From NCBI RefSeq assembly GCF_000473085.1, contig NZ_AXBA01000028.1, positions 1 through 64,000 on the forward strand: a DNA stretch of 64,000 bases. The letters are read 5' to 3'. Of the stretch, positions 44,701 to 53,387 are shown piece after piece; within the stretch, counting starts at the first letter, position 1; the number at the start of each line of letters is the position of its first letter. Source of the DNA: Azorhizobium doebereinerae UFLA1-100 (GTDB lineage: Bacteria; Pseudomonadota; Alphaproteobacteria; Rhizobiales; Xanthobacteraceae). Under the pieces are notes generated by a model, which was not told the DNA's origin, did not search any database, and saw nothing but the letters and a program-made list of their open reading frames with translations. The position numbers and the translations under genes were made by a program.

Positions 44701-45215
44701 CGGGCCATCAACTCCATGCGGCCCACGTCGTCCAGCTCGCGGAAGCCGGCCGCGACGCCGGCCTCGAACGGGAAGCGGTGCAGCAGGCCGCCGCAGAAGG
44801 CATGGATGGTCTGGATCTTCAGCCCGCCCGGCGTCTCCAGCGCCGCCGCGAACAGCCGCCGCGCCTGGATGCGCAGCACCGGCGTCGGCGGGGCGTTGTC
44901 GATCCGGCGCAATTCCGCGTCGAGCGCGGCATCGTCCAGCGCCGCCCAGCGGCTGAGGATGGAGAGCACGCGGTTGGCCATGTTGGCCGCCGCCGCCTTG
45001 GTATAGGTGAGGCACAGGATGCGCCCCGGCGCGGTGCCTTGTAGCAGCAGGCGGATCACCCGCTGCGCCAGCACATGGGTCTTGCCGGAGCCGGCATTGG
45101 CCGACACCCAGGCCGAGGTGCCCGGCGAGGACGCCTCGCCCTGCCGGCGGGTGGCCTCGGCCTTGGCGGCGGACGAGGCGGCGGCTTCGGTGGCGGGCGC
45201 GGTGCCGGTGCTCAT
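41715..45215 (-). CDS. addA: Double-strand break repair helicase-nuclease AddA
   Basis: This 1166-residue UvrD-type helicase has a C-terminal RecB-like nuclease. Walker A SANAGSGKTH lies at about residues 38-47, FFAGEGAREG and VGDEKQSIFSFQGADPRAF form helicase motif III, VMTVHGAKGLEAPIV forms motif V/VI surroundings, and the nuclease motif VLADFKTDRTPP lies near residue 1095. With AddB it resects broken DNA ends for recombination. The ATG at 45215 overlaps the addB stop (ATGA), with GGAGGG upstream. The length is usual for alphaproteobacterial AddA. Confidence 0.95.
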   Translation of the reverse strand: MSTGTAPATEAAASSAAKAEATRRQGEASSPGTSAWVSANAGSGKTHVLAQRVIRLLLQGTAPGRILCLTYTKAAAANMANRVLSILSRWAALDDAALDAELRRIDNAPPTPVLRIQARRLFAAALETPGGLKIQTIHAFCGGLLHRFPFEAGVAAGFRELDDVGRMELMARIRAELVVEAARAPHTPLGRALTRLMEEMSDGGIDDLLEAAVGARAAIAALGGDARARAARVAAVLGVTPGATAAGIAAEMLASVVVPQAHWPDIEAVFLTSDKVNDRKRAAAFRAALDAPDDAVRLAAYRDVFFKADGDPRSDKDLLTKGLREAYPELAANLEAERDRLVALTETLRAVRALERTEAALTLGAAACQRYEAEKAGRGLLDFDDLIGRTADLLGRVPASFVHYKLDRGIDHVLVDEAQDTSPDQWRVVRGLVSDFFAGEGAREGVKRTLFVVGDEKQSIFSFQGADPRAFGEMRLAFARDAGAQDFRQVRLPHSFRSAPGVLEAVDAIFARAEASAGLTIDSVAPPHAAIRADAPALVEVWPTVTPLARPKVDDWRRPLDETPGDDPVNRLAERIAAFVRDGIARRLAIPARGGRPMRAADVLVLVRRRGRLFEAVIRALKEAGGGVDVAGADRLVVAQHIAALDLMALGDALLSPDDDLALASVLKSPLFGLTDDDLLALCPRRVGRLEDALAAYGDGAIAARLGLWRGEARALRPFDFYARVLGRDGGRRAMLARLGPEAADVLDEFMALARTYESLEPATLPGFLAFLRRGGAETKRDMESGRDEVRVMTVHGAKGLEAPIVILADTVDLPKARTAGGLLSVTAPDGAVVPVLAPRKPEDPAALAAARAALTARELEEYRRLLYVALTRAEDALIVCGAETRAAAKDKAHARPAGCWYDLVHAALADAAETVPAQGWEGEVLRWRKSGRSLEPAATDLAPEAKAPVPPPPVLAPLPAPVAAPRALRPSRSGGAGGSTPVARDPHALDPRVRGDLVHRLLAGLGALPAGQRAAAGLRLLDHVAAGLSDAQRDDVLAEVTGVLAHAPLDALFGPGSLAEVPVVGRLMAVDGRVLAVNGRLDRLAVLGDRLVLADFKTDRTPPRTLDHIGEGYVGQLALYGAVLAKVFPGRTLEAHLVYTRGPLVHVLPAERLAARLEALLAAPA

Positions 45216-48200
45216 TCCCCGCCCTCCTCGGCGCCGAGCGCCCATTCCCGCACGCGGGCCAGATGGTCATAGGTGCCGAAGCGCCCGCGCCATTGCGGGG
45301 CGGCGAGCGAACGGTAGCCCCGGCTTTCGTCGTCGAAGGCCAGCAGCAGGTCGGTGAGGCGCTCCAGCGCCTCCTCCGCCATGGCGGTGGCGGTGGTCTT
45401 GTCATCCACCCCCGGCTTCTCGCGCCCGGCCTGCGCCCCGCCCTTCAGTTCCACATAGAGGAAATCCGCCACCGGGGCGGCGGGCACGTCCTTGAACGCG
45501 CCGCGCGCCGCCATCGCCGCCTCCAGCGGCAATTGGGGGGAGAAGGTCGCGCCCTGCTTGGTGGAGGGCGCGGTGCCGGTCTTGTAGTCGAGGATGGCCA
45601 GCTGCCCGTCGCGGCGCAGTTCGATGCGGTCGGCGCGCCCGGTCAGCAGGAAGTCGCCGCCGGGCAGCGGCAGGGTGAGCCGGCCGCCGGTCTCCGCCAC
45701 CACGCGGTCGAGACCGGCCCGCCGCTCGCGCTCGAACTCCACCACGAAGGCGGCCACCCGCTCGAAGCGCGCCCACCAGATGGCATGCTCGGCGGGAAAC
45801 ACCTCCAGCCGGGCGAAGGCGGCGCGGCCATGGTCCAGCAGGCGGTCCAGCGCGTCCGGCGGCAGATCCACCGGATGGGCCTGGGCGAACGCGCCCAAGG
45901 CGTCGTGCAGCGCGCTGCCGCGCTCGGCCCCGCCCGGCATGGCGTCGAGCGGCTCCAGCGGCTGGAGCGCCAGCACGTGACGGGCGAAGATGGAATAGGG
46001 ATCGCGTAGGAAGGTCTCGATCTCGGTAACGCTGAGCTTGCGCGGACGCAGGGCCAGCGGCGGCCTGGGCGCGGGCTGGGTGACGCGGGGCACGCGGGGG
46101 CCGTCGTCCAGCGCGGCGGCGGCATGGCGCCATGCTTCGCCCCGGGCCAGCGCCGCCGCCCACAGGTCGCGGCCGGCCACGGTCCACAGCCGCTGGAGGA
46201 AGCGCGAGGGCACGCTCTGGGTGCCGCCCACCTTGCCGGGATAGGTCAGCACCACCTCGCGGGCGCCGAACGCCTGCACGAAGTCGTGGGCGGACAGGCC
46301 GATGCGCCGCTCCGGCTGGTCGAGGCCCAGTTCCGCCCGCATGGGGCGGCTGAGCCACGGGTCGGTGCGGGTCTCCGGCGGCCAGGAGCCTTCCACCAGC
46401 CCGCCCAGCACCACCCGGTCCAAGGCGACGAGGCGCGCTTCCAGCGGGCCGAGGATGCGGATGCGTTCCTCGCCCGCGCCGCGCGGGCGCACCACCCGGT
46501 CGGCGAGCAGCGCGGAGATGGCGTCCGCATAGGCCTCCGGCGTCAGCGGCGGCCCGGCCGCCGCCCCGTCCCGGATCTCGCCGAACGCCTGCGCCAGCGA
46601 CGCCTCGGCGGGGTCGTCCGCCTCCGGATCGAGCGGGCCGCACAGCGCCTCATGGGCGCTGACATGGGCGGCGACGAGGTCGGCCAGCGGCGTCTTTTCC
46701 CTCTCTGTGAAGGCGCAGAGCGGGCCGAGCGCCTCGGCGAGGCGGGCGACGAGATCGCGCGCCGCCTCCAGAAGGTCGGCATCGACGCGGTTGCGCGGGT
46801 CGCCGGGGCGCAAATCGCGCCCGTCGAAGGCCTCGACCGCCTCGATCAGGCCGGCGATGCCGGAGCGCGGGCGCGGGCCGCGCAGGGCGATCAGCTCCAG
46901 CGCCGCCACCGCCGCGCGGAGCGCCTCCGGCTCCAGGTCGAGCCGCACGCCAGGCTGGGACAGCAAAGCGAACACCGGCACCGGCGCGCAGCCCTCCGCC
47001 ACCGCCTTGGCGATCAGGCGGGCAAGGCGCGCGGGCGCGGTCTCGGCCAAGGGCTCGCCGGCGGAATCGTCGATGGCGATGCCGAAGCGCAGCAGTTCGG
47101 CCGCCACCCGGCGGGCGAGGTCGCGGTCCGGCGTGATGAGCGCGGCGCGCATGTCCGGCCGGGCCAGCGCGTCGCGCAGCTCCAGCGCGATGGCCAGCGC
47201 CTCCTCGCGCGGGTCCTGGGCGGCGATGACGCGGATGTCGGCCAGCGCCGCCGCCCGCTCCGCCTCGGGCAGGCGCTCGGGCAGGCTCGCCCACATCTCG
47301 GCGGTCTCCGACTGGCGCAGCGCCTCGCTGAGCAGTCGTTCCCGCCCATACGGCGCGCGGGCGCCGATCTCGGGCACGTCCCGGCGCTCGATCTCCATCT
47401 TCTTCAGCAGATGGGCGAGGCCGAACTGGGGATGGTCCGGCGCGCTGGTGGCCTCCGCCGTCAGGAGCTGGAACGCCGTCTCCTCCAGGGTGAGGTCGAG
47501 GCCCGGCAGGACCACCGCGCCCTGCGGCAGGCCGGCGATGGCCTTGAGCAGCCGCGCGGTGGTGGGCAGGGAGCCGGTGGAGCCGGCGGCGATCACCGGC
47601 CCGGCCTCGGCCCCCAGCGCATCGAGGCGCCGCTCCTCCGCATGCACCAGGGCATCGCGGCGGGCGGCGGGGTCCACGAGGCCGCTTTCCGCCAGATGTC
47701 CCGCCCAGGCGTCGCGGGCGATGCGCAGGAATTGCAGGCTGATCTCGAAGAAGGCGTCGTGCTCCTCCGGCACCAGGGCATCGAGCTTCGACCAGGGGAT
47801 GTTGGCCGTCACCATCTGGTCGAACAGCCGGCCCAGTTCGTCGGCCAGCGCCATGGTGGCGGCGGGGCCGGCGGCCACCATGGCCTGCCCCTCGCCTTCC
47901 GCCAGCGCGTCGCGCCAGCGCGCCACGAGGCCGGCGAGCGCGATGCGCCGGTGGACGCCCGCCACCGCATGGGGCGGGGCGAGCAGCGCCGCCTCCTCGG
48001 AGAAGGCGAGCGCGTCCTCGTCCACGTCGCCCAGGGGCACGATGCGCGGCAGCAGCACGCCCGCGCCGCCGACGGCGTCCAGCAGCGCCGCGCCGAACAG
48101 GCGCCCGGCGCGGCGGGTGGGCAAATAGATGGTGGCGGAGGCGAGCGCCATGGGATCGCCGCGCGGCGCGAAGCCGGGCACGAGATGGCCGTCGAGCAAA

Positions 48201-48259
48201 GCGTGCGCCAGCGTCGGCAAGAAGGGCGCGGAAGAGGGGATGGTGAAAACGCGCGTCAT
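45212..48259 (-). CDS. addB: Double-strand break repair protein AddB
   Basis: This 1015-residue partner of AddA has an inactive-helicase-like N-terminal part (IYLPTRRAGRLFG in place of a Walker A) and a C-terminal RecB-type nuclease domain with GSALHDALGAFA and LAILDYKTGTAPS near residue 890. I see no cysteine cluster near the C-terminus like the iron-sulfur cluster known in Bacillus AddB, as is usual for alphaproteobacteria. The ATG at 48259 begins MTRVFTIPSSAPFLPTLA. The next upstream gene (murU) is 282 bases away across a repeat-filled gap, so addB may have its own promoter. Confidence 0.94.
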   Translation of the reverse strand: MTRVFTIPSSAPFLPTLAHALLDGHLVPGFAPRGDPMALASATIYLPTRRAGRLFGAALLDAVGGAGVLLPRIVPLGDVDEDALAFSEEAALLAPPHAVAGVHRRIALAGLVARWRDALAEGEGQAMVAAGPAATMALADELGRLFDQMVTANIPWSKLDALVPEEHDAFFEISLQFLRIARDAWAGHLAESGLVDPAARRDALVHAEERRLDALGAEAGPVIAAGSTGSLPTTARLLKAIAGLPQGAVVLPGLDLTLEETAFQLLTAEATSAPDHPQFGLAHLLKKMEIERRDVPEIGARAPYGRERLLSEALRQSETAEMWASLPERLPEAERAAALADIRVIAAQDPREEALAIALELRDALARPDMRAALITPDRDLARRVAAELLRFGIAIDDSAGEPLAETAPARLARLIAKAVAEGCAPVPVFALLSQPGVRLDLEPEALRAAVAALELIALRGPRPRSGIAGLIEAVEAFDGRDLRPGDPRNRVDADLLEAARDLVARLAEALGPLCAFTEREKTPLADLVAAHVSAHEALCGPLDPEADDPAEASLAQAFGEIRDGAAAGPPLTPEAYADAISALLADRVVRPRGAGEERIRILGPLEARLVALDRVVLGGLVEGSWPPETRTDPWLSRPMRAELGLDQPERRIGLSAHDFVQAFGAREVVLTYPGKVGGTQSVPSRFLQRLWTVAGRDLWAAALARGEAWRHAAAALDDGPRVPRVTQPAPRPPLALRPRKLSVTEIETFLRDPYSIFARHVLALQPLEPLDAMPGGAERGSALHDALGAFAQAHPVDLPPDALDRLLDHGRAAFARLEVFPAEHAIWWARFERVAAFVVEFERERRAGLDRVVAETGGRLTLPLPGGDFLLTGRADRIELRRDGQLAILDYKTGTAPSTKQGATFSPQLPLEAAMAARGAFKDVPAAPVADFLYVELKGGAQAGREKPGVDDKTTATAMAEEALERLTDLLLAFDDESRGYRSLAAPQWRGRFGTYDHLARVREWALGAEEGGE

Positions 48260-48383
48260 GCGGGGCGGCCTGCGGGGGTGCGCTCGATCATGGCCTCTCC
48301 TTCACCGGCTGCGGGTCATCACTCGCGCGGCGGGGCCGTGCTGACTGTTCTCCGCGACACGCCCCGCCCCCGCGCGACGCGCT

Positions 48384-48522
48384 CCCTCTCCCGCTTGCGG
48401 GGGAGGGCTGGGGTGGGGGCCGCGCGGCAGCGCGGAACCGTTAGCGCCGGACGCGCCGGGCGGAGCGCCGCCGGCCTGCGGCCGTCGCCCCCACCCAACC
48501 CTCCCCCGCAAGCGGGAGAGGG
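48384..48522. repeat. Perfect 24-base inverted repeat pair in the murU-addB gap
   Basis: The segment at 48384-48407 (CCCTCTCCCGCTTGCGGGGG, then AGGG) is the exact reverse complement of 48499-48522, and the match continues imperfectly inward through GTGGGGGC / GCCCCCAC. Each copy is itself nearly palindromic. About 65 bases of very GC-rich sequence lie inside. The same unit occurs at 53575-53599 and, degraded, in the hairpin at 28705-28766, so it is a dispersed repeat family. Confidence 0.75.
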
Positions 48523-48541
48523 CTTTGCGCCCGCCCGCCGC

Positions 48542-49264
48542 TCAGTCGCTGGAGCGGCGGATGGCTTCCTCGGCGGCGGGGATGGCGCCGGGGGTGCCCA
48601 CATGCATCCACACGCCTTCCAGGCGCAGCCCGTAGAGGCGCTGCCGCTCGATGGCGGCGTTGAAGATGCGGGTCAGGGAGAACGGCCCTTCCGGCGCGTC
48701 GGCGAACAGTTCCGGCTTCAGCACGCAGGCACCCGCATAGACGAAGGGCGAGATCAGCCGCTCGCCGCGCCAGGACAGGCGGCCGTGCGCGTCCATCAGG
48801 AAGTCGCCCTTGCCCTCGTAGCCGATGGAGGACGCGGTGCCCGCCACCAGCAGCAGCGCGTCCATGGTCTCGGGGTCGAAGCCCTCCGCCAGGCGCTTGA
48901 GGTTGGGGTGGACGCCCTCGATCCAGATGGTGTCGGCATTGATGGCGATGAAGGGCTCGCCATGGAACAGGTGCAGCGCCTTTTTGATGCCACCGCCGGT
49001 CTCCAGCAGTTCCCCGCGCTCGTCGGAGATGTGCAGGTGCGGCGGGGCGGTGCGGGTGGCCAGATGGGCCTCCAGCATGTCCGCGTGATGGTGGACATTG
49101 ACCACCGCCTCGCGGATGTCGGCCGCCTCCAGGCGGTCGAGCACGTGGTCCACCAGCGCCTTGCCGTTCACCTCCACCAGGGGCTTCGGCCGGGTGTCGG
49201 TCAGCGGGCGCATGCGGTTGCCCAGGCCGGCGGCGAGCACCATGGCGCGAGAAAGCGTCGTCAC
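48542..49264 (-). CDS. murU: N-acetylmuramate 1-phosphate uridylyltransferase MurU-like nucleotidyltransferase
   Basis: This 240-residue sugar nucleotidyltransferase has the signature AMVLAAGLGNRMRPLTDTRP followed by KPLVEVNGKAL near the N-terminus, and FIAINADTIW as the metal-binding DxD-like region. Its GTG start at 49264 overlaps the stop of the TsaE-AmgK fusion (GTGA). The AmgK-MurU pair, described in Pseudomonas putida, turns recycled N-acetylmuramate into UDP-MurNAc, bypassing the fosfomycin-sensitive MurA step. The coupling here supports that function over a generic mannose-1-phosphate guanylyltransferase. Confidence 0.85.
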   Translation of the reverse strand: MTTLSRAMVLAAGLGNRMRPLTDTRPKPLVEVNGKALVDHVLDRLEAADIREAVVNVHHHADMLEAHLATRTAPPHLHISDERGELLETGGGIKKALHLFHGEPFIAINADTIWIEGVHPNLKRLAEGFDPETMDALLLVAGTASSIGYEGKGDFLMDAHGRLSWRGERLISPFVYAGACVLKPELFADAPEGPFSLTRIFNAAIERQRLYGLRLEGVWMHVGTPGAIPAAEEAIRRSSD

Positions 49265-50814
49265 GTCTGAAATTCCCTCGATGGCAGGACGGCTTCGTAC
49301 CACATCCGCAGCGAGCCGAGCTCTGGATGGGCGAGGCAGCGGGCGAGGTATCGCCTAATACGCGGAAGGTGACGCAAATATTGCGGTTTGCCGTCGCGGG
49401 CGTTGAGCCGGGCGAAAATCCCGAGAATCTTGGTCGCCCGCTGCGCGCCCATCAGCGCGTAGAGGTGCCCGAAGCGGGCCGTGTCGAAGGTCGGCTCGGC
49501 GTCCACGCGCAGATGGAGGTAATAGCTCAGGAGGTCCGCCTCCAGCGTTTCCGGCACGTCCACCCGCGCATCCTGGGCGAGCGAGGCCATGTCGTAGGCC
49601 GCAGGTCCCAGCACCGCGTCCTGGAAGTCGATCAGCCCCATCCGGGCAAGGCCCTCGCGCTGGTTGAGCCAGATCAGGTTGGGCGAGTGATAGTCGCGCA
49701 GCACCCAGGTCTGCGGCTCGGAGAGCACGGCGCTCAGCGCCCCGCGCCACAGCAGCAGGAATTCCTCGCGCACCACCGCGTCGGCCTGCGCGCCCCGGAA
49801 CGGCAGGTACCAGTCCAGCAGCAGCTCCAGCTCGATCAGGAAGGCTTCGAGCGTATAGGTGGGCAGCACGTATTCCACCTGCGGGGCGATGTGCAGCACG
49901 CTCGGCAGCGGGCGGGAATGCAGCGCCGCCAGCAGCTCGGCCGCCACCGCGTAGCGCTCGCGGATCGGCTCCGGCGGGGTGCCGGAGACGACGCCGTCAC
50001 TGCCCAGGTCCTCCAGGATCAAGAGGCCCCGGTCGAGGTCGGCGGCATAGATTTCAGGCGCCGAGAAGCCCTCCGCCCTGAGCCCGCGCGCCATGGCGAC
50101 GAAGGGGCGCACGTCCTCCGCCAGATGGGCGAGGCGGCTGTAGGGCAGGCCGCGCCGCACCGGCGGCCCGTCCGGGCGCTTGGGCGCGTTCATCAGCACG
50201 GCGGACCTGCGCCCGAGCACGAGCCGGGCGTAGGAGCGGCTGGAGGCGTCGCCCTGGAGATACTGCCGCTCGGCGCCGGCGAAGCCGCTGGCCTCGACCA
50301 GGAATTCGGCCACATGCATGCGGTCGAGCCGCTCGATGAAGGCGCCCGAGCCCACCAGGAAGGCGCGCCGCGCCTCCGGGCCGATGTCCGGGGCCAGCTC
50401 CAGGCCGATGTCCAGCCGGCTGGCCGGCAGCCGCCCCTCGGCGCGCTCCGGCCATTCCACCAGCACGATGGCATCGGTGCTCAGCTCGTCCCAGCCGATC
50501 TCGTCCAGTTCGTCCGGCTCGGCCAGGCGGTAGAGGTCCGCATGCACCACCTTGCCGCGGCCGAAGTCGTAGCCGATGACCAGCGAGAAAGTGGGGCTGG
50601 GCACCTCCAGGCGCGGTTCGCCCGCCAGCGCCCGCACCAGGAAGCGGGCCAGGGCGGTCTTGCCCGCGCCGAGATCGCCGGACAGCGCCACCACGTCGCC
50701 AGTGGCGAGCCAGGGCGCCAGCATGGCGGCCAGCTGCTCGGTGTCGGCCAGATCGTTCAGCACCACCGACAAGGCGGGAATGCCGCCGGGGACGCGCTCC
50801 AGGGTCAGGCTCAT
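49261..50814 (-). CDS. Fusion of tRNA t6A protein TsaE and sugar kinase AmgK
   Basis: This 517-residue protein carries two functions. Residues 1-150 form TsaE, the ATPase needed for the threonylcarbamoyl modification of tRNA A37, with Walker A SGDLGAGKT (45-53), PSPTFSLV and HADLYRL. Residues about 165-517 form an aminoglycoside-phosphotransferase-fold kinase with VLRDYHSPNLIW and LIDFQDAVLGPAAYD, matching AmgK, the anomeric N-acetylmuramate/N-acetylglucosamine kinase. The fusion recurs in Hyphomicrobiales as far as I recall. It is coupled by ATGA overlap with the DivL-like gene before it and by GTGA with murU after it. Confidence 0.88.
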   Translation of the reverse strand: MSLTLERVPGGIPALSVVLNDLADTEQLAAMLAPWLATGDVVALSGDLGAGKTALARFLVRALAGEPRLEVPSPTFSLVIGYDFGRGKVVHADLYRLAEPDELDEIGWDELSTDAIVLVEWPERAEGRLPASRLDIGLELAPDIGPEARRAFLVGSGAFIERLDRMHVAEFLVEASGFAGAERQYLQGDASSRSYARLVLGRRSAVLMNAPKRPDGPPVRRGLPYSRLAHLAEDVRPFVAMARGLRAEGFSAPEIYAADLDRGLLILEDLGSDGVVSGTPPEPIRERYAVAAELLAALHSRPLPSVLHIAPQVEYVLPTYTLEAFLIELELLLDWYLPFRGAQADAVVREEFLLLWRGALSAVLSEPQTWVLRDYHSPNLIWLNQREGLARMGLIDFQDAVLGPAAYDMASLAQDARVDVPETLEADLLSYYLHLRVDAEPTFDTARFGHLYALMGAQRATKILGIFARLNARDGKPQYLRHLPRIRRYLARCLAHPELGSLRMWYEAVLPSREFQT

Positions 50815-53387
50815 GCGGCGGCCTCTTGGCGGCGCGCGGCCAGGGGGAAGACGCAGGTGGCGAGCGTGCCGCCGCCCTTGGCCGGGGCGAGGCTCACGGT
50901 GCCGCCGTGCAGTTCCATGAAGGAGCGCACGATGGACAGGCCGAGCCCGACGCCGCGATGCCGCGTGCCGCCGGGATGGGTACCCGCCGTCTCGAAGCGC
51001 TGGAACAGGTGTTCCACCATGTCCGGCGCCACGCCGGGCCCCTGGTCGCGCACGCTCAGCACCAAGGCGTCGGCGGTGCGCTCGGCGCGCAGGCGCACGG
51101 CGCTGCCGGCCGGGGCGGCCGCGATGGCGTTGGACAGGAGGTTGAACAGGATCTGCCGCACCCGCCGGCCGTCGGCGACGAAGCTGCCGAGGTCCGCGCC
51201 GGCCTCGATCTGCACGCTGACGCCCGCTTCCTCCAGCAGGTCGCGCACCGAATCCGCCGACGCTTCCAGCACCCCGCGCACGTCCACCTCGGCGAGGTCC
51301 AGCGTCATCGCCCCGGCATCGATGGTGGCGAGATCCAGGATGTCGTCGATCAGCGCCCGGAGCGCGTCCGAGGACTGGCCCACATGGGCGAGGAATTCGC
51401 GCTGGCGCGGGTTCAGCTCGCCCGCCACGCCCTCGGCCAGCATGTGGGCATAGCCGATCAGCGTGTTGAGCGGCGTGCGCAGGTGGTAGGAGACATGGCC
51501 GACGAAGGCGTTCTTCAGCGCGTCGGCGGCTTCCAGCGCCTCGTTGCGCTCGATCAGCGCCCGCTCCACCTTCACGCTGTCGGTGACATCGCGGAAGGTC
51601 ACCATGGTGCCGCCGTCCGGCAAGGGCTGGGCGGCGCCGTCGAGCACGCGCTTGTCGGCGGTCTCCAGGCGCAGGCTCTCGCCCTCGCGGTGGTCGAGGG
51701 CGGTGACCACGTTGCGGATGCGCGCCCAGGCGCCGCTCTCGCCGTGCTTGGGCCGGCACATGGCGGCCACCGCGTCGATGTGCGGACGCTCGCCCAGGGC
51801 CTGCGCGCTCAGCGACCAGAGGTGCAGGAAGGCCTGGTTGTAGAGCCGCAGCCGGCCGTCGGAGCCGAACACCGCCACCGCCTCGGCGAGGCCGTCCAGC
51901 GTCTCGCCCTGGATGCGGATGAGGCTGTTGTAGCGGCTCTCCAGCGCCATGCGCTCGGACAGATCGTCGAACAGATAGGTGACGCCGCCCTCCGCATTGG
52001 GGGTGGCGACCACCCGCAGCATCTGCCCGCCGGGTAAATGCCACCAGTCGTGCACCGGCTCCAATGCGCGGTAGGATTCGCGCAATTGCTCGCGCCAGGC
52101 ACGGAAGTCGGCTTGCTCGGGCACCTTGCGGGCCGCGCGCAGGCGCTCCAGCACCTCGCTCTCGCTGGGCCGCTGCTCCAGATAGGCCGGCTCCAGGGCG
52201 AACAGGCGCTCATAGGCGGTGTTGTGGAACACCACGCGCTCGTCGGCGCCGAAGATCACCACCGCCGTATTGAGCTGGTCGAGCGTGCGGCGGTGCGCGG
52301 CAAGGCCGCGCTCGTGCTCGATGCGCGCCGCATCGGCCTCGGTGACGTCCACCGCCAGCCCGGCGGCGCCGAAGCTGCCGGCGGCCTCGGTGACGTCCAG
52401 CAGGCGGCGCTTGCCGCCGGCCACCACGCGCACGCGGGCGGCATAGGGCTGGCCCTGGCGATGGGCGGCATCCGCCGCCTCGCGGGCCGCCTGGTCGAGC
52501 AGTTCCACCGGCGCGGCGCCGGGCCCGCCCACCGCCTTGGCGAAGGCGGCGTTGACCGAGGCCAGCGCGCCGTCGATGCCCCGGCGCCACATGGGCAGCG
52601 GGGCAAGGTCGAACAGCGCCTTCAGCGCCTCCGCCTCGATGCTGGCCCCCGCCGCCTCGGCGCGCGGCAGCGCGGCGGCGCCGAGTTCGGGCCGGGCCAC
52701 CAGCAGCCGGGCGCCGGCCACCGTGCGGCCGTCCACGCGGATCGCCGCGCCGGCGCCATCGCGCGTCAGGAGGCTGAACCCCCGCCCCTCGCCTTGCAGC
52801 AGGGCGAGCGGCGCGGCGAGGGCGGCGGCGGCCTCCGCGCCGAGCCAGCGCGGCAGGCCCGTGGCCAGGGCGGCGGCGTCGGCCGGGTCGGGAAAGGCGG
52901 CGCCGGCATCGCCGATGCTGTCGAGCACGCCGTCGTCGCGCCACAGCACCAGGCCGCGCGCGCCGACCGCGAGCAGCGCCCGCAGCGCCTGGAGTTCGGC
53001 CCGCAGCCGCAGCGTGGCCTCCCCTGCCCGCCGCTCCGCCGCCGTCTTGCGGCCGAGCGTGACGACGGCGAGGCCGGCGGCGGCGAGCGCGATCAGCGAG
53101 GTGCCGCCGGCGAGGCCGAGGAGGAGACCGGAGGCGGCGAGCCCGTCCGCCGCCGCCGCATGGGCGGTGCCCGCGTGGAGCAGGACGCCGGCGGCGGGCG
53201 CGGCGGCGAGGAAGCGGCCCGCGCCGGGCAGGCGGGCGGAACGGACGGGGCGCCGGGAGAGGATCACGGACATGAGGGGCTGGGGAACCTGCGCGACGAA
53301 GGCGGGGGCGGTGGCGGTGCCGTGGTCGGCGCTGGGATGCGCCCGGATCGTCCACGGCGCGCCGATGCTCCGGCTCCGATCGGCCAT
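50811..53387 (-). CDS. divL: DivL-like PAS sensor kinase homologue with Tyr at the phospho-acceptor site
   Basis: This protein of about 858 residues has hydrophobic N-terminal segments, three PAS-like regions (around residues 255-350, 365-470 and 490-610 from this start), a HisKA-type dimerisation helix and HATPase_c with FNLLSNAIAAA, DQGPGVAP and GVGLGLSIV. The usual S-H-E-L-R box reads HVSYHLRTPLN, so the phospho-acceptor His is Tyr634 (codon 51488-51486) followed by a His. This is the hallmark of DivL, which controls the CckA-CtrA cell-cycle pathway in alphaproteobacteria. The start is uncertain: 53387 is chosen, with 53396 and 53273 also possible. It overlaps the tsaE-amgK gene. Confidence 0.8.
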   Translation of the reverse strand: MADRSRSIGAPWTIRAHPSADHGTATAPAFVAQVPQPLMSVILSRRPVRSARLPGAGRFLAAAPAAGVLLHAGTAHAAAADGLAASGLLLGLAGGTSLIALAAAGLAVVTLGRKTAAERRAGEATLRLRAELQALRALLAVGARGLVLWRDDGVLDSIGDAGAAFPDPADAAALATGLPRWLGAEAAAALAAPLALLQGEGRGFSLLTRDGAGAAIRVDGRTVAGARLLVARPELGAAALPRAEAAGASIEAEALKALFDLAPLPMWRRGIDGALASVNAAFAKAVGGPGAAPVELLDQAAREAADAAHRQGQPYAARVRVVAGGKRRLLDVTEAAGSFGAAGLAVDVTEADAARIEHERGLAAHRRTLDQLNTAVVIFGADERVVFHNTAYERLFALEPAYLEQRPSESEVLERLRAARKVPEQADFRAWREQLRESYRALEPVHDWWHLPGGQMLRVVATPNAEGGVTYLFDDLSERMALESRYNSLIRIQGETLDGLAEAVAVFGSDGRLRLYNQAFLHLWSLSAQALGERPHIDAVAAMCRPKHGESGAWARIRNVVTALDHREGESLRLETADKRVLDGAAQPLPDGGTMVTFRDVTDSVKVERALIERNEALEAADALKNAFVGHVSYHLRTPLNTLIGYAHMLAEGVAGELNPRQREFLAHVGQSSDALRALIDDILDLATIDAGAMTLDLAEVDVRGVLEASADSVRDLLEEAGVSVQIEAGADLGSFVADGRRVRQILFNLLSNAIAAAPAGSAVRLRAERTADALVLSVRDQGPGVAPDMVEHLFQRFETAGTHPGGTRHRGVGLGLSIVRSFMELHGGTVSLAPAKGGGTLATCVFPLAARRQEAAA

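Noticed and set aside
42498-45044. Very long open frame on the plus strand opposite addA, and similar ones opposite addB, murU, divL, opgH and others
   Set aside because: High GC with G/C in third positions keeps antisense frames open. Their translations are low-complexity Arg/Ala/Gly/His-rich and show no domains, while the opposite strand has clear conserved enzymes.
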